Shown piece by piece: positions 25,267 through 34,148 of a DNA stretch of 64,000 bases. Each line of letters opens with the position of its first letter. The first letter of the stretch is position 1. The notes below the pieces were generated by a model. That model was not told the DNA's origin. It worked only from the letters and a program-made list of their open reading frames with translations, and ran no database searches. Position numbers and translations under genes: made by a program. The stretch spans positions 186,001-250,000 of the forward strand of contig NZ_RJVB01000004.1 in assembly GCF_003751505.1 (NCBI RefSeq), given 5' to 3'. This DNA is from Erwinia sp. JUb26 (GTDB lineage: Bacteria > Pseudomonadota > Gammaproteobacteria > Enterobacterales > Enterobacteriaceae).

Positions 25267-26385
25267 ATGTCCAGCATCAGACTGAGAAGCGTGAGCAAGA
25301 AGTTCGGCGCAACCGAAACGCTGAAAAATATTCAACTGGATATCGAAGCTGGCGAATTTGCCGTATTCGTTGGCCCTTCCGGCTGCGGCAAATCCACCCT
25401 GCTGCGGCTGATTGCCGGACTGGAGGAAGTCAGCGGCGGCGAGATCCTGATTGGCGATGAGATGGTCAACGACGTCGCCCCCGCCCATCGCGGCGTGGCG
25501 ATGGTGTTTCAGTCCTATGCGCTTTACCCGCATATGACCGTGGCGGAAAACATGGGCTACGGCCTGAAGGTCAACCGCGTGCCGAAGGAGCAGATCCGCC
25601 ACCAGGTGGAGATGGTTTCCAAAACGCTGCAGCTTTCCCACCTGCTGGACCGCAAACCGAAGCAGCTCTCCGGCGGGCAGCGCCAGCGCGTGGCGATTGG
25701 CCGGGCGATTGTGCGCAACCCGAAGGTGTTTATGTTCGATGAGCCGCTGTCAAACCTGGACGCCGAGCTGCGCGTGGAGATGCGCCTGCACATTGCCAAG
25801 CTGCATCAGGAGCTGAAGACCACCATGGTCTATGTCACCCACGATCAGGTTGAGGCGATGACGCTGGCCGATAAGATTGTGGTGATGAACTACGGCAAGG
25901 TTGAGCAGGTCGGCTCGCCGATGGCCCTCTACTACAACCCGGTTAACCGCTTCGTGGCGAGCTTTATCGGCTCGCCGAAGATGAATTTCCTGCCCGCTCA
26001 GGTCGTGGAGTGCAGCGCTACCGGGCTGCTGGTCAGCATTAACGAAGGGCAAAACACCCTGGCGCTGCCTGCCCCGCAGCGGCTGCTGCAGCCGGGTGAG
26101 GCACTGACGCTGGGTATCCGCCCCGAGCATCTGCGCATTAACAGCGACGCCCCGCTCCAGCTGGACTTCCACTGCGAGGTGGTGGAGCGGCTGGGCAATA
26201 ACACCTATCTGTTCGGTCAGAGCTACGGCCACGACGGCTTTAAAATGCTGCTGCCCGGCGATGTTTCCTTCCGCCCCTACCAGTCGCTGCGCCCGTCCTT
26301 CTATCCGCACCAGTGCATGGTCTTTGACAGCGAAGGGCTGCGCGTCAGCGCCGATATTGAGATCCCGCAGGATCAGGCGGCGTAA
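25267..26385 (+). CDS. ganK: maltose-type ABC ATPase (MalK/MsmX family)
   Basis: Encodes 372 residues from the ATG at 25267, with GAGG eight bases upstream; an in-frame ATG at 25255 overlaps that ribosome site. Walker [11 protein letters not shown]-loop [12 protein letters not shown], signature [14 protein letters not shown], Walker [13 protein letters not shown] and the switch His in [10 protein letters not shown] are all intact. A C-terminal MalK-type regulatory OB domain ([12 protein letters not shown]) follows. It is divergent from the ganEFGAB operon, and no other ATPase in the cluster could energise GanFG. Confidence 0.9.
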   Translation: MSSIRLRSVSKKFGATETLKNIQLDIEAGEFAVFVGPSGCGKSTLLRLIAGLEEVSGGEILIGDEMVNDVAPAHRGVAMVFQSYALYPHMTVAENMGYGLKVNRVPKEQIRHQVEMVSKTLQLSHLLDRKPKQLSGGQRQRVAIGRAIVRNPKVFMFDEPLSNLDAELRVEMRLHIAKLHQELKTTMVYVTHDQVEAMTLADKIVVMNYGKVEQVGSPMALYYNPVNRFVASFIGSPKMNFLPAQVVECSATGLLVSINEGQNTLALPAPQRLLQPGEALTLGIRPEHLRINSDAPLQLDFHCEVVERLGNNTYLFGQSYGHDGFKMLLPGDVSFRPYQSLRPSFYPHQCMVFDSEGLRVSADIEIPQDQAA

Positions 26386-26401
26386 TGCCGCCGGTTGTTT
26401 T
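26376..26401 (+). terminator. terminator overlapping the ATPase stop codon
   Basis: GGCGGC (26376-26381) and GCCGCC (26387-26392) pair around a GTAAT loop that contains the stop codon; GGTTGTTTT follows. Short but GC-only stem. Confidence 0.6.
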
Positions 26402-26829
26402 ACGCGGCCCGTATTAACCACTGAAGCAATCAGGCTGCGAGTAAAATCATTTAGCCTGAAGGGATTTAGCGCCAATAAAAAACCAGACCATGAGGGTATC
26501 GGCACTTCTGCCGGGGCGCCATGGACTGGTAGCCCGCTTTGATTTTGATGTCTCCCTGTACTGTGAACCCGCCCTCGCCGCGGCATGACGGCCACTCCTG
26601 TCTTTTATCGCCCTGATTCTCGGGGTTGAGATTCAACTCGCTTGTACAGGTATCATTTGTGTTACATCTCAAAAACAAATTAAAAACACATAAAAAACAT
26701 AAAAACTCAGGCCTCATCAAAATATAACCACGTGCTCATCTTTCGTTCTAAAACCGCCGATACACTCCAATTATCAACTGAGCCTTACCCTACTTTTTAT
26801 AACGACCTATAAATAAATCAGGAGATAAA
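26402..26829. repeat. intergenic stretch with a candidate dispersed repeat
   Basis: About 430 bases without a convincing gene. Between about 26460 and 26640 lies structured, GC-rich DNA whose reverse strand gives a frame ending in CRYPHGLVFYWR. I have the impression that such a peptide tail recurs as spurious ORFs in Erwinia and Pantoea genomes, which would make this a dispersed intergenic repeat rather than a gene. The rest, 26640-26829, is AT-rich and carries the promoter of the downstream dehydratase gene. Confidence 0.3.
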
Positions 26830-28134
26830 ATGGCGATCGCGATCAAGGATATCAGCGTTAAAGATATTCGTTTCCCAACGTCCAGAAACCTCGACGGTTC
26901 TGATGCGATGAATGCAATATCTGATTATTCCGCAACGTATGTCACCCTGATAACCGATCGGGAAGATTTAAAAGGCTATGGACTGACGTTTACTATTGGC
27001 CGGGGAAACGATCTCTGCGTCAGCGCAGTGAAGTCATTAGCTGAATTATTTGTGATTGGCCGCACGCTGGAGGAAATTACCGCTAATTTCGGCCAGTTCT
27101 GGCACGAGCTGGTTTCCGGTGATTGTCAGCTGCGCTGGGTCGGGCCGGAAAAAGGCGTTATTCATTTAGCCACCGCGGCAATTATTAATGCGCTCTGGGA
27201 TTTATGGGCGCGTTCGGAAAATAAAACCGTGTGGAAGCTGCTGGTGGATATGAAGCCGGAAGAGGTGGTGAAGTGCATCGATTTCACCTACATCACCGAT
27301 GTGTTAACCCCGGAAGAGGCGCTGACCCTGCTGCGCCGCGTCGAGAACGGGAAAGCGCAGCGCGAGCAGGAGATGTTTGAATACGGCTTCCCGGGCTATA
27401 CCACCGCCGCAGGCTGGCTGGGCTACTCGGAAGAAAAAATGCGCCAGCTGGCGCGCCAGGCGGTGGCGGACGGCTGGACGCACCTGAAGCAAAAAGTCGG
27501 AGCCGATCTGGAGCAGGACATGCGGCGTGCGGCCATTCTTCGTGAGGAGCTGGGCTGGGAGCGCAAGCTGATGATGGACGCCAACCAGATTTGGGACGTA
27601 GACCAGGCCATTGCGGCCATGCGCAAGCTGGCACAGTTCGATCCGCTGTGGATTGAGGAGCCAACCAGCCCGGACGATATTCTCGGCCATGCGGCGATTA
27701 AGGCGAGGATCGGTGATATCGGCATTGCCACCGGCGAGCACGCCCACAACCGCGTGATGTTTAAACAGTTCTTCCAGGCCGGTGCCATGGACTTCTGCCA
27801 GCTCGATCCGGCCCGCCTGGGTGGCCTGAACGAGGTGCTGGCCGTGGTGCTGATGGCGGCGAAATTTGGCGTGCCGGTTTGCCCGCACGGCGGCGGCGTC
27901 GGCCTGTGCCAGTATTCGCTCAATATCGTGCTGTTCGATTATATTGCCGTCTCCGCCTCGCTGGAAAACCGGGTGCTGGAATATGTCGACCACTTACATG
28001 AAAACTTCGAAGAACCTTTAGTGATTAAACGCGGCAGATATTATCCGCTACAGCAACCGGGCTACGGCGTGAAAATGAAAGCCCAGACCTTACTGGATTA
28101 TTCATGGCCTGACGGTCGCGAATGGTTAAATTAA
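26830..28134 (+). CDS. L-fuconate dehydratase (enolase superfamily)
   Basis: A 434-residue enolase-superfamily enzyme that converts L-fuconate to 2-keto-3-deoxy-L-fuconate. The opening FPTSRNLDGSDAMN and whole-length layout match the fuconate dehydratase subgroup. Catalytic and metal residues are in register with the family: lysine pair K220 and K222 (HLKQKVG), D250 (MMDANQ), E276/E277 (WIEEPTSPDD), E303 (TGEH) and H353 (CPHGGGVG). CAGGAGAT precedes the ATG. The following MFS gene is 130 bases downstream and probably imports the acid sugar. The next enzymes of the pathway (2-keto-3-deoxy-L-fuconate dehydrogenase and a lyase) are not in this window. Confidence 0.9.
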   Translation: MAIAIKDISVKDIRFPTSRNLDGSDAMNAISDYSATYVTLITDREDLKGYGLTFTIGRGNDLCVSAVKSLAELFVIGRTLEEITANFGQFWHELVSGDCQLRWVGPEKGVIHLATAAIINALWDLWARSENKTVWKLLVDMKPEEVVKCIDFTYITDVLTPEEALTLLRRVENGKAQREQEMFEYGFPGYTTAAGWLGYSEEKMRQLARQAVADGWTHLKQKVGADLEQDMRRAAILREELGWERKLMMDANQIWDVDQAIAAMRKLAQFDPLWIEEPTSPDDILGHAAIKARIGDIGIATGEHAHNRVMFKQFFQAGAMDFCQLDPARLGGLNEVLAVVLMAAKFGVPVCPHGGGVGLCQYSLNIVLFDYIAVSASLENRVLEYVDHLHENFEEPLVIKRGRYYPLQQPGYGVKMKAQTLLDYSWPDGREWLN

Positions 28135-28171
28135 AAACCTCTGATTATTAATCCTGTCAATTTTCTGCTAT

Positions 28172-28193
28172 CCCGCCATGAAATAATGGCGGG
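28172..28193 (+). terminator. intercistronic hairpin
   Basis: CCCGCCAT (28172-28179) pairs with ATGGCGGG (28186-28193). There is no T-run, so it more likely protects the upstream mRNA or attenuates the transporter gene than terminates fully. Confidence 0.45.
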
Positions 28194-28264
28194 TTAGTCA
28201 GAATGCCTTGTGACGTTATTATCGAAGAGACCGACTGCGTAACATTCAACGTGGAAGCACTCCT

Positions 28265-29647
28265 ATGAGTCAGACTGAAGATGATAAAGTTGTTAATTCG
28301 GCAGTACGTAAATCTATTATCCGCCTGCTGCCATTTCTGGCATTAATGTATGTAATGGCTTATTTAGATCGTGCCAATATTGGTTTTGCGAAAGAGGCAT
28401 TCCAGGTGGATACCGGTTTAAGTAATGCCGCCTACGCGTTTGGTGCCGGGGTGTTTTTTATCGGCTATGCGCTGTTCGAAGTGCCCAGCAACATTCTACT
28501 GTATAAAGTGGGTGCCAGGGTCTGGCTTTCCCGCATCATGGTGACCTGGGGGCTGATCTCTGCGGCGATGATGTTCGCCCACGATGAGCAAACCTTTATC
28601 ATCCTGCGCTTCTTCCTCGGCGCGTCCGAGGCCGGTTTTATGCCGGGCGTGATGCTCTATCTTACCTTCTGGTTCCCGCTGAACGTCCGCGCCAAGGTCG
28701 CCGGTTATTTCTGGTTTGGTCCGCCGATCGCCTTTATCCTCGGCGGCCCGGCATCCGGCGCGCTGTTAACCATCCACGATATGTGGGGCTTGCACAACTG
28801 GCAGCTGATGTTCCTGGTGGAAGGATTACTGGCGGCGTTTGTTGGCGTGGTGGCCTATTTCTATCTGGACGATAAGCCTGCCGACCGGCGCTGTAAGTTC
28901 CTTAACGAAGAGGAGAAGCAGGCCCTTAGTCGGGTAATTGAAAAAGAAGAGAAGGCCAAGGTGAATCACGGCCCGCAGGGTATCCTGAAAGCTCTGTGCG
29001 ATCCGCGTGTGCTCTACCTGTGCATGATCTGCTTTACCATCCAGGTAGGTTCCTATGGCATTGCGTTCTTCCTGCCTTCACAGGTGGCGGCCCTTTCCGG
29101 CCAGAAAGTCGGCTTTATCGTCGGCGTGCTGTCCGGCATTCCCTGGCTCTGCGCCCTGTTTGCGGCCTGGTATATTCCTCACCTGTCGACGAAGCGTAAA
29201 GAAAGGCGCTGGATTGGCACCATTACCCTGCTGTGCGGCGGCCTGGGTGTGGCGCTATCGGGGATGTTAGCGGCAACGCCGGTCTGGGCATTTGTCGTGC
29301 TGTGCATCGGCTGCGCTGGCCTGCTGGCGGTGCAGCCGATCTACTGGACCTTCCCCACCAGCTATCTGGGCGGTGCGGCGGCGGCATCAGGAATTGCACT
29401 GATCAACTCACTGGGCAATCTGGGCGGTTTTGTTGCGCCAAATATCCGCGTATGGGCAGAAAACACCTTCAATTCATCGGCGGCGGGGCTGTATCTGCTG
29501 GGTGCGATCGCCATTATCGGCGCCCTGATGCTGTCCGGGGTATTCCGCATCGGCATCCGTCGCGATCTGGACAGCCCGGCACCGGACAAAAAACGGGATG
29601 CACCAGCGGAAAACAGCGCGACGCTGACCTCCGGTTCGCTGAAGTAA
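28265..29647 (+). CDS. MFS transporter, anion:cation symporter family
   Basis: A 460-residue, twelve-helix major-facilitator protein of the anion:cation symporter (phthalate/hexuronate permease) group. It has the N-terminal YLDRANIGFAKEAFQ helix-1 signature, GYALFEVPSNILLYKVGARVWLSRIMVTWG around helices 2-3 and FFLGASEAGFMPGVMLYLTFWFP at helix 4. Placement directly after the fuconate dehydratase suggests L-fuconate or a similar aldonate as substrate; that is inference from context. A strong terminator follows, so the two genes probably form one unit. Confidence 0.87.
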   Translation: MSQTEDDKVVNSAVRKSIIRLLPFLALMYVMAYLDRANIGFAKEAFQVDTGLSNAAYAFGAGVFFIGYALFEVPSNILLYKVGARVWLSRIMVTWGLISAAMMFAHDEQTFIILRFFLGASEAGFMPGVMLYLTFWFPLNVRAKVAGYFWFGPPIAFILGGPASGALLTIHDMWGLHNWQLMFLVEGLLAAFVGVVAYFYLDDKPADRRCKFLNEEEKQALSRVIEKEEKAKVNHGPQGILKALCDPRVLYLCMICFTIQVGSYGIAFFLPSQVAALSGQKVGFIVGVLSGIPWLCALFAAWYIPHLSTKRKERRWIGTITLLCGGLGVALSGMLAATPVWAFVVLCIGCAGLLAVQPIYWTFPTSYLGGAAAASGIALINSLGNLGGFVAPNIRVWAENTFNSSAAGLYLLGAIAIIGALMLSGVFRIGIRRDLDSPAPDKKRDAPAENSATLTSGSLK

Positions 29648-29663
29648 CAAGGTCACCATGACG

Positions 29664-29691
29664 ATACCCCGCCGATGCGGGGTATTGTTTT
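29664..29691 (+). terminator. Rho-independent terminator upstream of vapBC
   Basis: ATACCCCGC (29664-29672), CGAT loop, GCGGGGTAT (29677-29685), then TGTTTT. The nine-base stem is identical to the one after vapC at 30472-30503. Confidence 0.9.
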
Positions 29692-29792
29692 GTGAATCAG
29701 GAAATGGCTCATTACGCCTGGATAGTGACCATGCATATACTTAGCATATGTTTCAGGTGCATCTTACGGCACCGAAAGGCTGGGAGATAATC

Positions 29793-30023
29793 ATGAGAAT
29801 CGTATCCATCTTTAAAAATGGCAACAACCGCGCAATACGACTGCCGCGTGACCTCGATTTTGAGGGCGTCAGCGAGCTTGAAATCATCCGAGAAGGAGAC
29901 AGCATCATCCTTCGCCCGATCAGACCCACCTGGGGCTCATTTGCGCAGCTCGAAAAAGCCGATGCGGGTTTTTTAACGGATCGTGGTGATGTGGTTGACG
30001 ATGAAGGACGGTTTGATCTGTGA
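29793..30023 (+). CDS. vapB: VapB-type antitoxin (AbrB fold)
   Basis: Encodes 76 residues from the ATG at 29793 (GGGAG upstream; the in-frame start at 29748 is less supported). The N-terminal swapped-hairpin AbrB/MazE-like DNA-binding domain is visible as SIFKNGNNRAIRLPRDLDF then ELEIIREGDSIILRP. The acidic C-terminal tail should wrap the toxin. Its stop overlaps the toxin start (GTGA), the standard antitoxin-first layout. It would repress its own promoter together with VapC. Confidence 0.88.
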   Translation: MRIVSIFKNGNNRAIRLPRDLDFEGVSELEIIREGDSIILRPIRPTWGSFAQLEKADAGFLTDRGDVVDDEGRFDL

Positions 30024-30436
30024 ACAAGACTTACATGTTGGATACCAACATCTGCTTATTCATTATGCGTGAACAGCCGGAAAGCGTAATCGCCAGGCTG
30101 GAACAGGCGGTGCTGCGCAATCATCGTATCGTTGTATCGGCCATTACCTATGCTGAGATGCGTTTCGGCTCGATTGGTAAAAAAGCTTCGCCCCGCCATG
30201 CTTTGCTGGTTGATGCCTTTTGTGCCCGTCTGGATGCTATCCTTCCCTGGGATCGTGCTGCCGTGGCTGCCACTACGGAGATAAAAGTGCAGCTGACCGC
30301 ACTGGGTACGCCAATCGGACCCAACGACACGGCCATCGCAGGGCATGCTATCGCTTCATCCGCTATCCTGGTCAGCAACAACACGCGAGAGTTTGAACGC
30401 GTAAAGGGCCTGAAACTGGAAGACTGGGCAAAATAA
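30020..30436 (+). CDS. vapC: VapC-type PIN-domain ribonuclease toxin
   Basis: A 138-residue PIN-domain protein starting with GTG at 30020. The acidic active site is recognisable: Asp in YMLDTNICLF, Glu in SAITYAEMRFG, Asp in GPNDTAIAGHA and the late NNTREFERVKGLKLEDW. This type belongs to the group that cuts initiator tRNA-fMet in enteric bacteria (family knowledge, not shown here). Length and motifs are intact. Confidence 0.9.
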   Translation: MNKTYMLDTNICLFIMREQPESVIARLEQAVLRNHRIVVSAITYAEMRFGSIGKKASPRHALLVDAFCARLDAILPWDRAAVAATTEIKVQLTALGTPIGPNDTAIAGHAIASSAILVSNNTREFERVKGLKLEDWAK

Positions 30437-30471
30437 CCCGGATATGCGCTGGTCGGACGAAGATTGCCATT

Positions 30472-30503
30472 AAAATACCCCGCCGAAGCGGGGTATTTTT
30501 TTA
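30472..30503. terminator. bidirectional Rho-independent terminator after vapC
   Basis: AAAATACCCCGC (30472-30483), CGAA loop, GCGGGGTATTTT (30488-30499) and more T residues. A-run and T-run on both sides allow it to serve vapC on the forward strand and the LprI-domain gene on the reverse strand. Confidence 0.9.
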
Positions 30504-30549
30504 ACCCGGCCGGAACGCGTTCGATTTCCGCTCCGGCCGGGGAAAATAA

Positions 30550-31836
30550 TCAACGGGGCGTATGTTCAGGCACACGCAACGCCGCTTCCGACCAGCACTG
30601 CTGCATTCTGTCCGTGGCTGCCTGGAAACGCTTCGTCCACTGCTGCAAATATTCCCACCGCTCTTTTTGCTGACGCTCGCGGGTGGACGGATCGCTGCTG
30701 AAGGTGCCCCACTGGCTCTGCACGGCCTTACTCTCATTCGTCAGGCTGTCTGTTTCAGCACGGCACTGCGGAATGACGATATTGTCGAAATCAGCCACCG
30801 ACACACCGTAATCCCGGTAGATACTTAACATGCGATAGCGGTCATCGCTGCCGTCGGCATAATTTTTGGCGTTGTTATAGACTTTCATATCCAGCGCCGA
30901 GCTGCTGCGAAAATCCATCTCAATTGGATCAAGCACGGCGGACGTCGCTGTTAAATGGTAGGTTTTCACTTCACCGGCTGCCGCAGATGGTGCGGCACCG
31001 GGCTGCGCATTCACCGCTGGCTGTTGCTGGCTGGCACTCACCGCTACGCCGGTACGGCAGTCATAAAGACTGGCATCAAATCTTGGCTTCATGCTGCCTT
31101 TCACCGAGGTGAAGATAAAGCTGAGGAACCCGTTGGCCTCGCTTTTGCGGTAGAAGGAGGTGGTGCCGTCCTGCTCCTGCTTGACGTTCATAAACTCCTT
31201 GCCACGCGGTGAAATAAACTCACTGTTCATATCACCCAGCCCGTAAAAGCGTTCGAAGTGAATAATAAAGCTGTCGCCGTTATCGGTGACGCGCAGCCGG
31301 TTTGGCTGGGTTTTCTGGTTGGTGATGTACTGGTCGACAGCGTCTTTACTGTAGGTGACCTGCACCTGGCAGGAACGTTCTACCGACGCCTGGCCCGCAC
31401 TCGCTACGGGTGCTGCACTCTGAGCAACGGGTGCGGCCTGTGGTACAGGTGCAACGGCTGCCGGTACAGCAGACTGAGGCTGGCTGCCGGAAACCGCCGC
31501 CGCCTGTGCGCTGCCGCCGACAATCGCATTCAGGTCGTTCACGCGGTTCACGTAGGCGTTTTGCAGCTCGGTGAATGACGTGGACTTATTACGAACCTCT
31601 TTTAACCATGCCAGCTGCGATTTTCTGATGGCGGCTTTATTATCCGGGTTTTGCTTAATGGCCTGCCCGTATAAGCCGCTCACCTTATCGTCCAGCGCGG
31701 ACAGCGCGGGCGTTGAGCAGATGGTTTGTTCAACATAGCCGCTGGCTTTATTACAATCGAAGCCGGCAGCGAAAGACGCTGAACTAAAAATAACACCCGT
31801 AACAGCTAATGCAGCGAGACTCAATTTCTTATTCAT
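30550..31836 (-). CDS. secreted protein with N-terminal LprI/DUF1311 domain
   Basis: A 428-residue exported protein: signal peptide MNKKLSLAALAVTGVIFSSA cleaved near SFAAG. An LprI-like (DUF1311) domain follows in residues 25-105 (FDCNKASGYVEQTICSTPALSALDDKVSGLY with two cysteines, then RKSQLAWLKEVRN). Next comes an Ala/Pro/Gln-rich linker (about 110-150) and a C-terminal region of about 280 residues that I do not recognise; a second low-complexity Ala/Gln segment lies near 265-290. Related LprI domains inhibit lysozyme in other bacteria, but function here is not established. It is transcribed toward vapC and shares its terminator. Confidence 0.7.
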   Translation of the reverse strand: MNKKLSLAALAVTGVIFSSASFAAGFDCNKASGYVEQTICSTPALSALDDKVSGLYGQAIKQNPDNKAAIRKSQLAWLKEVRNKSTSFTELQNAYVNRVNDLNAIVGGSAQAAAVSGSQPQSAVPAAVAPVPQAAPVAQSAAPVASAGQASVERSCQVQVTYSKDAVDQYITNQKTQPNRLRVTDNGDSFIIHFERFYGLGDMNSEFISPRGKEFMNVKQEQDGTTSFYRKSEANGFLSFIFTSVKGSMKPRFDASLYDCRTGVAVSASQQQPAVNAQPGAAPSAAAGEVKTYHLTATSAVLDPIEMDFRSSSALDMKVYNNAKNYADGSDDRYRMLSIYRDYGVSVADFDNIVIPQCRAETDSLTNESKAVQSQWGTFSSDPSTRERQQKERWEYLQQWTKRFQAATDRMQQCWSEAALRVPEHTPR

Positions 31837-32432
31837 ATAAAGTCCGATTAATATTGTTTTGCTGGTGAAGCATTATATTCCGACAAACTCACAGGGGCGT
31901 TTGTGGAAAGTCTTATTATTTAAACTGACTGATTTAATGATGCCTTGCGGTTGAAAATTAAAAATATCTCTATTATATTCCGTTAGTTATGTCAAAGCGC
32001 TGCTGCTGGCTTCCCCCTTCAGAATACGCCCGCGATTGTATAGTATGCCCGCGTCACCCTGCTACATAATTTTACTCAAGCAGGTTCTGACTCGACTGGC
32101 GGTCTGACTTCATGAATAGATGACTTAACGATAATGGCCGTAAACGTACCGGATGAAAAAGTTTTCACTGTTCACCATCACTCAGATAAATAATCAATGC
32201 GGGTAGCAGATACCTTAAGGGGTATATCAATTGATGCAGCAATTTCTGGTTTCGACCTGCCAGCGATTAATCCGACCAATTCTGGGCACTACATTGTTAA
32301 ACGATCCATCCGGAATGCTCATGTTCGCGCAGGGCTATGTCACCAGATCGGTCAGTCCCTGATTGGTTCCTGCACCGTCTGTACCCCTCCCCGGCATAAT
32401 GACCCCGATCACAGAAATCACTTCTGCATTTT
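31837..32432. other. long intergenic region, no gene seen
   Basis: About 600 bases between the divergent LprI-domain gene and the isomerase-like gene. The first 150 bases are AT-rich and should hold the reverse-strand promoter. A small forward frame at 32197-32436 has no ribosome site or recognisable product. I see no RNA gene with confidence. Confidence 0.4.
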
Positions 32433-32471
32433 GTAATCGATTACTTTTGATCGTAGTTTGTAATCGATTAC
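32433..32471. promoter_or_regulatory. two identical GTAATCGATTAC operators
   Basis: The perfect twelve-base palindrome GTAATCGATTAC occurs at 32433-32444 and again at 32460-32471, centres 27 bases apart, about 25 bases before the isomerase-like gene. Shape and length fit a LacI/GalR- or GntR-type sugar regulator binding two sites. No regulator gene is adjacent. Confidence 0.65.
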
Positions 32472-32495
32472 ATATTAATAACAGGGTGAAAAGTG

Positions 32496-33341
32496 ATGAA
32501 AAAGTTGATGGCAACGGTGGGTCTTTTGGCGGCTCTGGGCGCGGCGTCGGGCTTTGTTTCAGCGGCGCAGGTGGATGATGAAATCGCGCTACAGATGTAC
32601 ACGCTGCGCAATGTCGGCACGCCAGCCGAGCAGTTTGCGATGGCGCACAAGGCTGGCTTTAAGCACGTGGAGCTGGTCGGCACGCACGATCTGAATGCCG
32701 CGCAGCTGAAGGCGCTGCTGGAGAAAAACCTGCTGACGGTCACCTCTTCCCACGTTCAGCTCAGCGCGCTGGAGCAGGACTATCAGCAGACCGTGGCCTT
32801 TAACAAGGCGGTTGGCAACAGTACCATCGTGGTGCCGTGGATTGAGCCGCAGGATCGCCCGGACAGCACCCAGGGCTGGATCGACTACGCGCAGCGGCTG
32901 GATAAGCTGGGCGCGAAGCTGCAAAAGGACGGCATCCAGCTTGGCTACCACAACCATAATTTTGAGATGAAGAAGTACGACGGCGTCACCGCGTTGGAGA
33001 TCATCTTTAAGCACTCGCAGCCCGCTAACCTGAAGCTGGAAATGGACGCGGCGTGGGTATCACGCGGGGGTCAGGACCCCGCGCGTATCCTGAAAGACTA
33101 TCCGGGCCGCGTGTTTGCCATTCACGCCAAGGATAATGCCTCGATCGGCATCCGCGATGACGAAATGAACTTCGCGCCGCTGGGCGAAGGACTGCTGGAC
33201 TGGAAAACCATCCTGCCCGCCGCGAAGGCCAGCGGGGTGAAGTGGTTTATCATCGAACACGATAAACCTAAGGATGCCTGGAGCATCATCACCACCTCGC
33301 TGAAAAATCTGCGCGCCGCGCTGGAAACCCTGCCGAAATAA
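32496..33341 (+). CDS. exported sugar-phosphate isomerase/epimerase-fold protein
   Basis: Encodes 281 residues from the ATG at 32496 (GGGTGA upstream). It starts with a signal peptide (MKKLMATVGLLAALGAASGF, cleavage near VSAA). The rest is a xylose-isomerase-like TIM barrel: DEIALQMYTLRNVG, HNHNFEMKKYDG with metal-ligand histidines, LKLEMDAAWVSRGG, FAIHAKDN, and a final WFIIEHDKP. Such barrels usually handle sugars in the cytosol; export is less common and suggests action on periplasmic sugars. Two identical operators sit just upstream and a hairpin just downstream, so it is a single-gene, tightly regulated unit. Confidence 0.8.
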   Translation: MKKLMATVGLLAALGAASGFVSAAQVDDEIALQMYTLRNVGTPAEQFAMAHKAGFKHVELVGTHDLNAAQLKALLEKNLLTVTSSHVQLSALEQDYQQTVAFNKAVGNSTIVVPWIEPQDRPDSTQGWIDYAQRLDKLGAKLQKDGIQLGYHNHNFEMKKYDGVTALEIIFKHSQPANLKLEMDAAWVSRGGQDPARILKDYPGRVFAIHAKDNASIGIRDDEMNFAPLGEGLLDWKTILPAAKASGVKWFIIEHDKPKDAWSIITTSLKNLRAALETLPK

Positions 33342-33351
33342 TCGCAGGTGA

Positions 33352-33374
33352 GCGGTCCCTGAAACGGGGACCGC
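33352..33374 (+). terminator. GC-rich hairpin after the isomerase-like gene
   Basis: GCGGTCCC (33352-33359) pairs with GGGACCGC (33367-33374). No T-run follows; probable but weak terminator. Confidence 0.5.
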
Positions 33375-33599
33375 ATACCGTCCGAACCCGCTACACCGTC
33401 CCGGTTATGTATCCCGATCGCCGCTATTTATCCCGCAGGTTCGCGCCTTTATCGACGGGTTTGGCGCGATGTTGGCCGGTCAGCACCCGCGTTAACCGCG
33501 AATTCTTTTAACTCGCCCTTTCCCCAATGATTACTATATGATTGCCGTCGGTCGTTAAGAACGATAACTATTTTCATTCAGATACTCCGTCTCTCTTTC

Positions 33600-34148
33600 A
33601 TGTCCGCACAAATTTGCGGTTGTTGGGATGCCACATTGTCAGCGTTTGAGCGTTACTACACCGAACTGTTCCGCTTTCTGAGCGGCAAACTGCGGGATAA
33701 GCATCTGGCGGAAGAACTCACCCAGGAGACGTTCAGCCGCGCGCTGGCCTCTCCGGAACAGGTTTCCTCGCACCGCGGCCTGCTTTACCATATCGCCAGA
33801 AATCTGCTGGTCGATCGCTATCGCCTGCAAAAACAGCATGAAGATGCGCCGGATGTGGATACCGACGAGCTGGCGGCACCCGGTCACGAACAGCCCGACA
33901 GCCTGCTGGAAAACCAGCAGTATGTTGACCACATCGTCGCCGCCATTGAGCAGTTGCCACCCCGCTGCCGCGAAGCCTTTATCCGCCATCGCATTGACGG
34001 CCAGTCGCAGAGTGACGTCGCGGCCAGCATGGGGATTTCAATCAACATGGTGGAAAAACACATTATTCGCGCCATGCTGGCCTGCCGCGCCAGCCGTGAC
34101 AGCTGGCGGGATGAAAAACAGGGAGGTCACAATGACGACGCAGGATAA
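33600..34148 (+). CDS. FecI-like ECF sigma factor
   Basis: A 182-residue extracytoplasmic-function sigma factor. Region 2 is visible as FERYYTELFRFLSGKLRDKHLAEELTQETFSRAL, region 4 as EQLPPRCREAFIRHRIDGQSQSDVAASMGISINMVEKHIIRAM. It is of the FecI iron-starvation group by sequence and by context: the next genes are a FecR-like regulator and a TonB receptor with a signalling domain. The ATG at 33600 lacks an obvious ribosome site, so translation initiation may be weak or start elsewhere. It overlaps the FecR-like gene by 17 bases. A Fur site would be expected upstream, but I found no clear match. Confidence 0.87.
   Translation: MSAQICGCWDATLSAFERYYTELFRFLSGKLRDKHLAEELTQETFSRALASPEQVSSHRGLLYHIARNLLVDRYRLQKQHEDAPDVDTDELAAPGHEQPDSLLENQQYVDHIVAAIEQLPPRCREAFIRHRIDGQSQSDVAASMGISINMVEKHIIRAMLACRASRDSWRDEKQGGHNDDAG

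Noticed and set aside
26466..26720. 84-codon reverse frame as a protein gene
   Set aside because: No ribosome site, cysteine-rich and odd composition, sits in structured repeat-like DNA; treated as a repeat instead.
32197..32436. 79-codon forward frame upstream of the isomerase-like gene
   Set aside because: No ribosome site or domain, and its 3' end runs into the first operator.
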